Assembly: GCA_029262155.1 (NCBI GenBank)
Contig: JAJCZW010000002.1
Span: forward strand, 1-47,615
Length of the DNA stretch: 47,615 nt
Direction of reading: 5' to 3'
From: Gemmatimonadota bacterium
Lineage (GTDB): Bacteria > Gemmatimonadota > Gemmatimonadetes > Gemmatimonadales > GWC2-71-9
The position numbers and the translations under genes were made by a program. The notes beneath the pieces were generated by a model, which was given only the letters and a program-made list of their open reading frames with translations, was not told the DNA's origin and searched no databases. This document shows, piece by piece, positions 1 through 7,784 of this stretch. Within the stretch, counting starts at the first letter, position 1, and each line of letters starts with the position of its first letter.

Positions 1-477
1 CTGCACATCGTTTCCGCCGCGGTCATGGTCGTCACTGGTGTGCAATGGTTGATGGAGATCGCCCACAAAGTGCACCAAGAACCGGAGTGCTCGCGCCCGT
101 TCACGGTCTGGCGCCGTTGGATCGCGAAGAACGCGCTCGAATCGTTCGATCGCTGAGATGATACAGCCTGGGGGATCGGGACAGTCCCGGGCACGGTCAA
201 AGCCAGACGCGTTGATGGGGATGTTGACATAGTGCCAAGGAGCAGTGCTCCGCTGGCTCGGCCGAATCGAATCAGCCCAAACCGCGACATCCGCCAGACC
301 CTGCGCGTTGAGCAGCACGGTCACCTGTGCCCGGGCGGTAGGAGTCAATCGGGAGTCGGCGATCCTCCCGACGAGGCGGTGCCCAACCGCAGACCACCTG
401 GCCGTATGACCGGGCGAGGTGGCCGGGGAAATCCCGGCTGAGAGTATTCCAACGAGATACAGGTACGTGTAGGCCAT
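1..477 (-). CDS. S1/P1-type nuclease, N-terminal part (runs off the window)
   Basis: Zinc-dependent single-strand nuclease of the S1/P1 family, secreted. I translated this frame by hand; 159 codons are present and the C-terminus lies beyond base 1. The ATG at 477 opens a hydrophobic signal peptide (MAYTYLYLVGILSAG), and cleavage would expose a Trp shortly before GHRLVG. In this family the mature N-terminal Trp and a His five residues later bind zinc, and that spacing (W-S-A-V-G-H) is kept. Further expected ligands are visible: an Asp in VAVWAD, a His in PWHYVNIP, and the strongly conserved block HFVGDLHQPLH followed by DDHDRGGND. The remaining zinc ligands would lie outside the window. No strong Shine-Dalgarno sequence precedes the ATG. 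It is divergent from the LOG-family gene, with 58 bases between them. Family assignment is secure; its physiological role (nucleotide or phosphate scavenging) is inferred. Confidence 0.88.
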   Translation of the reverse strand, partial: MAYTYLYLVGILSAGISPATSPGHTARWSAVGHRLVGRIADSRLTPTARAQVTVLLNAQGLADVAVWADSIRPSQRSTAPWHYVNIPINASGFDRARDCPDPPGCIISAIERFERVLRDPTAPDRERARALRFLVHFVGDLHQPLHTSDDHDRGGNDVQ

Positions 478-535
478 GGAGTCTGGGCTCGATCCACCGT
501 AATGTTGAGGAACGGCTATCCTGCAATGTACCGAT

Positions 536-1363
536 ATGGGCCGATTCCTGGAATCATTGGAGGGGCGAGTGGAGAGCAGTACGCGACGGAAGAGCCTAAC
601 GGAAAGCGAAGACTGCGCGCATCCATCCTGGCCCTCCGGTCCAGGGTATGCGGAGGTGGAGCACTTTCTCGGAGGCCCTCGTGGTCGGCTTTCGGAAGGG
701 CTGCGGGTTCTGCGCATTGCAGGCGAGTTCATCAAGGGTTTCCGGCGCCTGCATTTCGTCGGGCCTTGCGTGACGGTATTCGGGTCGGCCCGGTTCGCTG
801 AAGACAACCCACACTATCAGCTCGCCCGTGACCTGGGTCAGCGGCTTGCCAAGGATGGACTCACGGTGATGACCGGCGGTGGCCCGGGCATCATGGAAGC
901 AGCGAATCGTGGCGCCCAAGAGGCCGGCGGTCGGTCGATCGGCTGCAATATTGCGCTGCCCAGGGAACAGGAACCAAATCCCTATCTGGATCGGTGGGTC
1001 ACCTTCCGTTACTTCTTCGTCCGCAAGGTGATGTTGGTCAAGTACAGCATGGCCTTTGTGGTTCTGCCGGGCGGATTTGGGACGATGGATGAGATGTTTG
1101 AAGCGTTGACGTTGGTGCAAACCGGCAAGATCCAGGCTTTCCCGGTGATCCTTATGGGGACCTCCTATTGGGAGCCCTTACTCCGGTTGCTGCGACAGAC
1201 CTTTGTTCCACACGGAACCATCAATGCGGCCGATATCGATCTTCTAACGCCAACCGACTCGATCGATAAGGCCATGGCGCTCATCGCCGCATGCCGATGC
1301 GACGAGCGGCAACGATGGCCCACCAAACAGCCGCGCCGGAATCGTCTCCTGGGTGAGAAGTAA
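536..1363 (+). CDS. LOG / TIGR00730 family Rossmann-fold protein
   Basis: Member of the LOG family (formerly annotated as lysine decarboxylase), whose characterised members are nucleoside 5'-monophosphate phosphoribohydrolases that release the free base, for example active cytokinin from its riboside monophosphate. The 275-residue product carries both family signatures: GGGPGIMEA at residues 114-122 and PGGFGTMDE at 178-186, which build the nucleotide-binding and catalytic site. The first 70 residues precede the Rossmann core and are variable, so the true start could be somewhat downstream of the ATG used here. It stands alone, divergent from the S1/P1 nuclease gene. The natural substrate in this bacterium cannot be read from sequence. 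Confidence 0.85.
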   Translation: MGRFLESLEGRVESSTRRKSLTESEDCAHPSWPSGPGYAEVEHFLGGPRGRLSEGLRVLRIAGEFIKGFRRLHFVGPCVTVFGSARFAEDNPHYQLARDLGQRLAKDGLTVMTGGGPGIMEAANRGAQEAGGRSIGCNIALPREQEPNPYLDRWVTFRYFFVRKVMLVKYSMAFVVLPGGFGTMDEMFEALTLVQTGKIQAFPVILMGTSYWEPLLRLLRQTFVPHGTINAADIDLLTPTDSIDKAMALIAACRCDERQRWPTKQPRRNRLLGEK

Positions 1364-1549
1364 GGAGTGCGGGGATCCACCATACGCCTCAAGGGGACCG
1401 GGAGCGAGCGTCAGAAGGACGACAGTACTGGTCGGAATTACCCCAAATCACTTGACACTTTCCCCTCACATCGCACTTTGCAACAAGCAGGAATGTACGT
1501 TCACTGTCCTTCTTCGGTTCTCCACTGACTCCTAATGAGGCAAAGCCAC

Positions 1550-4180
1550 ATGCGTACACGCATGCTCCTCGGTGGACTGTTGTCCCTCCTCGTGGTCGGG
1601 CCGCTCGCCGGCCAAACAGGCACGATCGTTGGTACGGTCACCAACCCACAATCTGGCGTTCCTGTCCAGTTGGCGTGGGTCACAGCGGTTGGCGGGAATG
1701 GAGTAGAGGTCGCCCGGGTGACGACCCGGGAGAACGGTACCTACCGCTTGACTGGAATCGCGGTTGGGACCTATACCGTGCGGACTGGAAGTATCGGGTT
1801 TACCCTGGCGGAGCGTGCGGGTGTCGTGGTCTCCGCCGGTGGAACCGTTACAGTGGACCTCTTGCTTCAGCAGGAGGCGTACATCATAGAAGAGATTACG
1901 ACGACGGCTTCTCGAACCGCAGAGAAGGTGTTGGATGCACCAGCATCGGTTACGGTCATCAGCGGTGCTGAGATTGTCGAGCGACCTGCACTGACGGTGG
2001 CCGATCATCTGAAGGATGTCCCCGGCGTGGATATTTCACAGGGAGGACTTCTCCAGTCGAACATCGTCACACGAGGCTTTAATAACATCTTTAGCGGCGC
2101 GCTCCTGACGCTCACTGATAATCGGTATGCATCCGTCCCATCGCTCCGAGTGAATATCCCCGCCTTCTTCCCGGTCACCAACGAAGATATCGAGCGGGTG
2201 GAGGTAGTTCTGGGACCGGGGGCGGCGCTCTATGGACCGAACAGCGCCAATGGCGTACTCAATATCATTACGAAATCGCCCTTTACCTACGAAGGGACCA
2301 CGATCACGGTAGAGGGCGGCGAGCGGGATCTCTTCCGGACAGGATTCCGCCACGCCAAGAGGTTGAGCGACAAGGTTGCCTATAAGATCACCGGTGAGCG
2401 ATTGACCGGGAACGATTGGAAATTTATCGACCCGGCGGAGCCAACCTCACCAGGCCGGAACTTTAATGTTGAGAGGTTTGGTGGTCAGGCCCGATTGGAT
2501 GTTCGTCCTGATGCCAGTACATCCATTACCGGAAGCTACTCCTTTACCGAAGGGGCTGAGCTGATCGACCTCACGGGGCTTGGGGCAGGGCAGGTCGACG
2601 GCTGGAGGTATCAGAGCTTCTCCACCAGTTTGACCCACAAGCGGCTCTTCTTCCAAGCCTTCGTAAACACCAGCGACGCCGGTGACACTTTCCTCCTGCG
2701 GACGAACAATCCGATTGTCGATAAGTCACGTCTGTGGTCGGCGCAGTTCCAGCACGGGTTCGATATCGGGCGGAACCAGACCTTCCTCTACGGCGCAGAC
2801 TACATCTTTACCGACGCGCGCACCGGTGGGAGCATCAATGGACGGAACGAAGACGACGACGACATCAAGGAGATTGGTGGGTACCTTCATTCGGTGACCC
2901 GACTGTCACCGAAGGTGGATGTGGTCGCGGCGCTACGGGTCGACAAGCACAGTCGCTTGAGTGATGCGGTGTTCTCTCCCCGGGCGGCGATCGTGTTCAA
3001 ACCGACCGAAGAACAGAATATCCGGTTTACCTATAACCGTGCCTTCTCCACACCGTCCAACAACAACCTCTTCCTCGACATCGTCGCTGGGCAGGCCGGG
3101 CCCTACTCCGTCCGCGCCCTTGGCGCACAAAACGGATTCCAGTTCCGTGGCGCGTGTGGGACGACCGGGGTCGACGGCCTTTGCATGCGGACGCCGTTTG
3201 TTCCTGGATCGGGTGTGCTTCCAGCGAATGCTGCGTCACTCTGGGCGGTCGCCGTCGGTGCGGTCTGCCCCTCCATCGGACCGGCGTGTGGGCCTCTCAT
3301 GAGCCTTCCAGCTCCTACGACAGCCCAAGTGGGTACCCAGTTGCGAGTTCTCAACCCCACGTCAGGTACCTTTGCCGATGTCGCCCCAACCGACGTACGG
3401 GATGTCATCCCGATCGAGTCGACGATTACGAACAGTCTGGAGATTGGATACAAGGCGATTCTGGGTGGTCGGGCGCGAATTGCGATCGACGGATGGTGGC
3501 AACGCAAGGAGAACTTTGTTGGACCACTCATCGTGGAGACCCCAAACGTCTTTCTCGATCGCGATCAGACCATCGCGTATCTCACGCCGTTCCTTGGCCC
3601 GGCCGGCGCGACTGCCATCGGCACAGCGATGGCCGGTCTGTCTAATGCTCCCAGCGCTGCGACGACCGGCGTTCCACTCGGCACGATCGTCCCAGACGGC
3701 CCCCTCAACAATGCACCAGATATCATGCTGACCTATCGCAATTTCGGTGATGTCGATGTGTACGGAGCGGATTTCGCCGCCGAAGTCGCACTCGATGACA
3801 AGTTCTCGTTGGCAGGGTCCTATAGCCTGGTCAGCGATGACTTTTTCTCCAAGGACGAGGTCGGAGGAGTCTCTGATATCGCACTCAACGCCGCGAAGAA
3901 CAAAGGATCCTTTACCGCCCGGTTTCGGAACACTCGCACCGGATGGTCGGCGGAGGCACGGGTGCGAGGCGTGGCCGGATTCCCGGTGAATTCTGGTGTG
4001 TATGTGGGAGAGACCGGGGGCTACGTGGTGACCGATGCTCAGGTGGCGTATCGGTTTGCCCAGAGTAAGGCGATGATCTCGGTGAATGCTCAGAATCTCT
4101 TCGACCGCGGATACCGAACCTTTGTGGGAGTCCCCGAAATCGGGCGACTCGTCGTCAGCAAATTTTCCTATACGTTCTAG
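1550..4180 (+). CDS. TonB-dependent outer-membrane receptor with carboxypeptidase-regulatory-like N-terminus
   Basis: Active transporter of the outer membrane, powered by TonB-ExbBD. The order is signal peptide (MRTRMLLGGLLSLL...), a carboxypeptidase-regulatory-like beta-sandwich at about residues 22-105, a TonB-box/plug region beginning near ITTTASRTAEKV, the plug with the hallmark VEVVLGPGAALYGPNSANG, then a long beta-barrel ending in Phe (KFSYTF) as expected for BAM-dependent insertion. Total length 876 residues from the ATG at 1550. That start is preferred over the in-frame ATG at 1535 because a GAGG stands nine bases upstream and because the signal peptide then begins properly. The substrate is unknown: no SusD-like partner or siderophore genes are adjacent. 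A long loop at about residues 525-640 contains several Cys and Pro-rich turns. A hairpin follows the stop codon. Confidence 0.9.
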   Translation: MRTRMLLGGLLSLLVVGPLAGQTGTIVGTVTNPQSGVPVQLAWVTAVGGNGVEVARVTTRENGTYRLTGIAVGTYTVRTGSIGFTLAERAGVVVSAGGTVTVDLLLQQEAYIIEEITTTASRTAEKVLDAPASVTVISGAEIVERPALTVADHLKDVPGVDISQGGLLQSNIVTRGFNNIFSGALLTLTDNRYASVPSLRVNIPAFFPVTNEDIERVEVVLGPGAALYGPNSANGVLNIITKSPFTYEGTTITVEGGERDLFRTGFRHAKRLSDKVAYKITGERLTGNDWKFIDPAEPTSPGRNFNVERFGGQARLDVRPDASTSITGSYSFTEGAELIDLTGLGAGQVDGWRYQSFSTSLTHKRLFFQAFVNTSDAGDTFLLRTNNPIVDKSRLWSAQFQHGFDIGRNQTFLYGADYIFTDARTGGSINGRNEDDDDIKEIGGYLHSVTRLSPKVDVVAALRVDKHSRLSDAVFSPRAAIVFKPTEEQNIRFTYNRAFSTPSNNNLFLDIVAGQAGPYSVRALGAQNGFQFRGACGTTGVDGLCMRTPFVPGSGVLPANAASLWAVAVGAVCPSIGPACGPLMSLPAPTTAQVGTQLRVLNPTSGTFADVAPTDVRDVIPIESTITNSLEIGYKAILGGRARIAIDGWWQRKENFVGPLIVETPNVFLDRDQTIAYLTPFLGPAGATAIGTAMAGLSNAPSAATTGVPLGTIVPDGPLNNAPDIMLTYRNFGDVDVYGADFAAEVALDDKFSLAGSYSLVSDDFFSKDEVGGVSDIALNAAKNKGSFTARFRNTRTGWSAEARVRGVAGFPVNSGVYVGETGGYVVTDAQVAYRFAQSKAMISVNAQNLFDRGYRTFVGVPEIGRLVVSKFSYTF

Positions 4181-4204
4181 GTTCGGAGGTCAGTCTTCGG
4201 AATG

Positions 4205-4228
4205 GGGTCGGCATCCAGATGCCGGCCC
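4205..4228. terminator. Hairpin between convergent genes
   Basis: An 11-base arm GGGTCGGCATC pairs with GATGCCGGCCC (one G-T wobble) over a two-base apex, exactly between the receptor gene and the convergent sixA-like gene, touching the latter's stop codon. There is no clear T-tract on either side, so a role as bidirectional terminator is plausible rather than shown. Confidence 0.5.
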
Positions 4229-4749
4229 TATTGCGTATCGAGGGATCGGAGCTGTCGGGGCGTAAGGTACCAACGCAGGACGGCGTAACCGGCTGGGAGA
4301 CCTGGGTCGATATCGAGTGACGCGATGGCTCCCTTCTTGAATCGGAAGATCGAATCTGTCGTGCGGCCGGTCAACAACCAGGTCACGAATCGGCTGACAT
4401 GGGGCTCGTGCCCGACGAGTGCGATGCGACGGATCGGATGCTCACGTATGAGCCATTGGTAGAGGGCGTCTTCCTCTGCGTCCGGTACCAACAGGTCACT
4501 CAGCATCGGCTCTGGAGACCGTGGAGTAAAAGCGCGCGCCAAGATATCCGCCGTCTCCCGGGCGCGGCTGTACGGACTCGTGATCAGTAGGTCGATTCCG
4601 TCCATGATACGGGTAAGTCCGCGTGCGGCAGATCGCATCCGTTGGCGTCCACGTGGGGTCAGCGGTCGGTTGCTATCGGGTGCGCCTCCGGACCGGGCGT
4701 AGCGCTCGCGATCCTCGGCAATGGCATGACGTACCACGAGCAATTCCAC
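4228..4749 (-). CDS. sixA: SixA-like phosphohistidine phosphatase (histidine phosphatase superfamily)
   Basis: Small phosphatase of the histidine phosphatase (phosphoglycerate mutase-like) superfamily; SixA proteins dephosphorylate phosphohistidine in phosphorelay or PTS proteins. The 173-residue product has the catalytic RHA motif at residues 7-9 (VVRHAIAE), the phosphate-pocket segment TSPYSRARETA, and the second catalytic His in LVGHEP. Size and the RHA (not RHG) variant fit SixA rather than phosphoglycerate mutases. The start is a GTG at 4749, six bases after the stop of the upstream coiled-coil lipoprotein gene, so the two are probably cotranscribed. The physiological target is unknown. 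Confidence 0.85.
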   Translation of the reverse strand: MELLVVRHAIAEDRERYARSGGAPDSNRPLTPRGRQRMRSAARGLTRIMDGIDLLITSPYSRARETADILARAFTPRSPEPMLSDLLVPDAEEDALYQWLIREHPIRRIALVGHEPHVSRFVTWLLTGRTTDSIFRFKKGAIASLDIDPGLPAGYAVLRWYLTPRQLRSLDTQ

Positions 4750-4755
4750 GACCCG

Positions 4756-5682
4756 CTATCGCTCCACAAGAATCAGAAAGTGAGACGGTGCCCAGAATCT
4801 TTGTGGATCCCAGATCCGTAGCGATCCGCGGATCTTACCGTCAACCAGCGAAGTGGGATCGAGATGTGCCACATCTTGGCCGCTCACGATCTGGTAGTCT
4901 TTGTCCGATCGCGGGAGGGGGATGTCGGTTGTCGTCCGCAAGTCGAGCATGTCAAAATCTGCGGGATCCAATGTCTTGGCCGGACGGAGGGTTTCGCCGG
5001 TCCGGGTAAAGATGAGGAAGCGAGTGCCTCCTTCCTCGACGATGATCCCCCGTGACAGTAACTCCTTCCGTGTTCCAGCGACCACGTAGACGGTATTCTC
5101 ACGGAGTGTGGTGGCCTCCAATGTGTCGGCCAGCGCTTCGTTGGCACCGGTGAGTTCGGCGTTGCGAGCGGACAGTGTGTCGATCTGTCCCGTCAATGTT
5201 GCGAGCGACACCTTTTGGCTCTCCACGATTGCGGTCAAGTCGGCGAGACTTTGTGCGTAGGCCGTGAGCGCGAATTGGGTACTGTCGGCCCGAGCTGTGA
5301 GGGTTGCCAGCCGTCGCCGCGTCGCACTCAATCGTGCCTCACTCCGGCGGACCCGCGTTGTCAGGTTCCGAACTTGGCCGATGAGGGCGACCCGATCGTC
5401 CACCTGGGCCCCTTCGGTGCCCGCAAGTCGAGGCCCGACAATATCTCGCGGCTGTTGGACGGAGGCGATTTCACTCCCAATGGCGAGGATCAGTTGGGTT
5501 GCCTCGGCGAGATCCCGTACCAGGCTATCCTTGACGACAGCGATCGACTCGGCCTGGGCAAGGCGGGTCTGCATCACCGCGAGGGAGTCACTCCGGATTC
5601 GCGTGAGCCCGTTCCCAGGTGCCGTACACCCGATGCCGCACGAAAGCAGGAGAAGGAAACACCAAAGGGAATGCGTACGCAT
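4756..5682 (-). CDS. Coiled-coil lipoprotein of unknown function
   Basis: A 308-residue exported protein with a lipobox (LLLSCGIGC; lipidated Cys near residue 19). Residues about 30-190 are rich in Leu/Ala/Arg/Glu heptads and should form a long coiled coil. The C-terminal third is a compact beta-rich domain, with VYVVAGTRKEL, DFDMLDLRTTTDIPLP and a final RFWAPSHFLILVE segment. I recall this combination from uncharacterised Bacteroidota-type surface proteins, but no function is known to me. The ATG at 5682 is preferred because GGAGAG lies four bases upstream; an in-frame TTG at 5694 is the alternative. It is followed closely by the SixA-like gene and is divergent from the amidohydrolase gene. 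Confidence 0.75.
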   Translation of the reverse strand: MRTHSLWCFLLLLSCGIGCTAPGNGLTRIRSDSLAVMQTRLAQAESIAVVKDSLVRDLAEATQLILAIGSEIASVQQPRDIVGPRLAGTEGAQVDDRVALIGQVRNLTTRVRRSEARLSATRRRLATLTARADSTQFALTAYAQSLADLTAIVESQKVSLATLTGQIDTLSARNAELTGANEALADTLEATTLRENTVYVVAGTRKELLSRGIIVEEGGTRFLIFTRTGETLRPAKTLDPADFDMLDLRTTTDIPLPRSDKDYQIVSGQDVAHLDPTSLVDGKIRGSLRIWDPQRFWAPSHFLILVER

Positions 5683-5768
5683 GGAACTCTCCAAGATCGG
5701 TCTCTACGAATTATGATGCCCAGAGGGATGAGCGCAACTTGATGCCCGAGAATCGCAAGGAGCAATGT

Positions 5769-7058
5769 ATGTCCCGATGGTCTGTTCCACCGATCTTCCT
5801 GGGTGTGTTATCCGTCGCCTTCGTTTCAGTACCGGGATTCGCCCAGGCCCCCGTCCCGCTGGTCCTGCGTCCCGGTCTGGTGTTTGACGGAGAATCTCCT
5901 GATCTCCACCGGGGATGGGTCGTAGTCATCGATGGAGCGACGATTGTTGCAGCCGGACCGGCCAGTTCGGTCTTGGTGCCGGCTGGTGCGAGGGTGCACG
6001 ACCTTCCAGGCCTCACCCTGATGCCGGGGTTGATTGAGAATCATAGCCATTTGCTGCTTCACCCTTACGATGAAACCTCCTGGGACGATCAGGTTCTTCG
6101 GGAATCAGAGGCCCTTCGCGTGGCCCGAGCGACAGTCCATGCAGAAGAAACATTGATGGCAGGGTTTACGACCGTTCGAGACCTCGGAAGCGAGGGCGCA
6201 GGTTATGCCGATGTGGGGCTGAAGCAGGCCATCGCCCAAGGCATTATCAAGGGACCCCGGATGTTTGTGGCGACACGAGCCATCGTCGCCACCGGGGCAT
6301 ACGGTCCCAAAGGACTGGTCACCAGTGTTCCGGTCCCCCTGGGGGCGGAGGCCGCCGACGCAGGCGATCTCGTACGCGTGGTTCGCGACCAGATTGGGCG
6401 TGGTGCCGATTGGGTCAAGGTATATGCCGACTACCGATGGGGTCCGCACGGAGAGGCGATGCCCACGTTTAGTCTTGAGGAGTTACGGCTCATTGTTGAG
6501 ACGGCGCGCTCCTCCGGGCGGCCGGTCGTGGCCCACGCCGCGACGGCGGAAGGGATGCGCCGGGCGGTACTCGCAGGGGTCGAGACGATTGAGCATGGGG
6601 ACGGTGGAACCGCTGAGGTCTTTCGCCTCATGGCCGTACGGGGGGTGGCGTTGTGTCCCACGATCGCCGCTGGAGATGCTATCGCCCAGTACCAGGGGTG
6701 GCACAAGGGAGAAGACCCTGAACCGGATCGGATACAGGCCAAGCGGCAGAGCCTCCGGTTGGCGATGGAGGCGGGTGTGACCCTCTGTGCCGGGAGTGAT
6801 GTTGGCGTGTTTCGCCATGGGGACAACGCTCGTGAACTGCAGCTGATGGCAGAGTATGGTGCCCCGACGATTGATGTTCTCCGGGCTGCGACATCGGTCA
6901 ATGCCCGCCTGCTTCACCAAGAGCGCCGACTCGGGGTGGTTCGATCGGGAGCGATCGCCGACCTGATCGCGGTCGAAGGCAATCCCCTTCTCGATCTGTC
7001 AGCGTTGTATCGCGTACGATTGGTTATGCGGGATGGCACAATCTATCGTGCCCCCTGA
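5769..7058 (+). CDS. Secreted metal-dependent amidohydrolase (prolidase/imidazolonepropionase-like)
   Basis: Exported hydrolase of the amidohydrolase superfamily, closest in layout to Xaa-Pro dipeptidase or imidazolonepropionase-related members. The start at 5769 is fixed by AAGGAG at 5757-5762 and by the signal peptide that begins there (MSRWSVPPIFLGVLSVAFVS...FAQA). Metal ligands expected for the fold are present: HxH at residues 92-94 (ENHSHL), the bridging Lys in WVKVYADY, His in VVAHAA, His in TIEHGD, and the catalytic Asp in CAGSDVG. Length is 429 residues. It is divergent from the coiled-coil lipoprotein gene and followed 57 bases later by the CAAX-protease-related gene. A role in peptide or cyclic amide breakdown in the periplasm is inferred; the substrate is unknown. 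Confidence 0.85.
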   Translation: MSRWSVPPIFLGVLSVAFVSVPGFAQAPVPLVLRPGLVFDGESPDLHRGWVVVIDGATIVAAGPASSVLVPAGARVHDLPGLTLMPGLIENHSHLLLHPYDETSWDDQVLRESEALRVARATVHAEETLMAGFTTVRDLGSEGAGYADVGLKQAIAQGIIKGPRMFVATRAIVATGAYGPKGLVTSVPVPLGAEAADAGDLVRVVRDQIGRGADWVKVYADYRWGPHGEAMPTFSLEELRLIVETARSSGRPVVAHAATAEGMRRAVLAGVETIEHGDGGTAEVFRLMAVRGVALCPTIAAGDAIAQYQGWHKGEDPEPDRIQAKRQSLRLAMEAGVTLCAGSDVGVFRHGDNARELQLMAEYGAPTIDVLRAATSVNARLLHQERRLGVVRSGAIADLIAVEGNPLLDLSALYRVRLVMRDGTIYRAP

Positions 7059-7115
7059 TGGCAGGTAGACCCTCGCCTCATGCATTCGAGCATCTGCTCT
7101 CTCTGAGGAGGTGCT

Positions 7116-7784
7116 GTGCGTAGCTGGCTGGGACGAGCGGCGCCCCTTGTATTGCCGTTCATCACCTTCTTGGCGGCGTTCATTTGGCGACCTCCGCTCG
7201 GGTTGGTGGAACCGTGGGATTCCCTCGTTCGCTTAGGGATCGTGGTCGCGGTGATCGTCCTCGTTTCTCGCCGCGCGCTCCCCTACTCAGCGCCATCCTG
7301 GCTTGCGAGCATTGGGGTTGGGGTCGTGGTGTTTGGGGTGTGGGTACTTCCCGATCTGTTGTGGTCGGATTATCGAGCGAGCGGGCTCTTCCAAAATGAC
7401 GTTGTGGGAAGGGTTGCCTCGTCGGTTCCCGAATCGCACCGTGGGGACCCTCTTCTGGTGGGGCTCCGATTGCTGCGGGCCGTTGTGATCGTGCCGATCG
7501 TGGAAGAGTTCTTCTGGCGCGGTTGGCTCCCGCGCTGGGTGATCGATCCGGGGGTAGAGTCGGTCCCGCTCGGTCACTTCACCCCGTGGGCTTTCATGGC
7601 GACGGCAGTGCTGTTTGCCGCTGAACATGGGTCCTTTTGGGACGTCGGTTTGGTTGCCGGTTTGATCTACAACTGGTGGATGTGGCGCACCAAGTCACTC
7701 GGGGACCTGATGATCGCCCATGCCGTTACCAACGCCCTCCTCGCCGGATTCGTGCTCCTGACTGGACGGTGGGAGTACCTCTGA
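7116..7784 (+). CDS. CPBP-family intramembrane protease (CAAX prenyl protease-related, TIGR03008-like)
   Basis: Integral membrane protein of 222 residues with about six to seven hydrophobic segments. It has the CPBP catalytic signature: EEFFWRGWLPR (motif 1, Glu-Glu and Arg), the His of AEHGSFWDVG (motif 2), and the late His/Asn segment MIAHAVTNALL (motif 3). Spacing and the RGWLPRW context fit the CAAX-protease-related subfamily that often sits beside or is fused to exosortases; no exosortase is visible here. The start is a GTG at 7116 with GAGGAG at 7105-7110. The last 90 bases overlap, tail to tail, the convergent FAD oxidoreductase gene. Function in this organism is unknown. Confidence 0.8.
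   Translation: MRSWLGRAAPLVLPFITFLAAFIWRPPLGLVEPWDSLVRLGIVVAVIVLVSRRALPYSAPSWLASIGVGVVVFGVWVLPDLLWSDYRASGLFQNDVVGRVASSVPESHRGDPLLVGLRLLRAVVIVPIVEEFFWRGWLPRWVIDPGVESVPLGHFTPWAFMATAVLFAAEHGSFWDVGLVAGLIYNWWMWRTKSLGDLMIAHAVTNALLAGFVLLTGRWEYL

Noticed and set aside
596-1120. Minus-strand frame of 174 codons
   Set aside because: Antisense to the LOG-family gene, which has clear signatures.
1452-1480. TTGACA before the TonB-dependent receptor as a promoter
   Set aside because: The -35 is perfect but no acceptable -10 stands 16-18 bases downstream (CACTTT or ACTTTG only).
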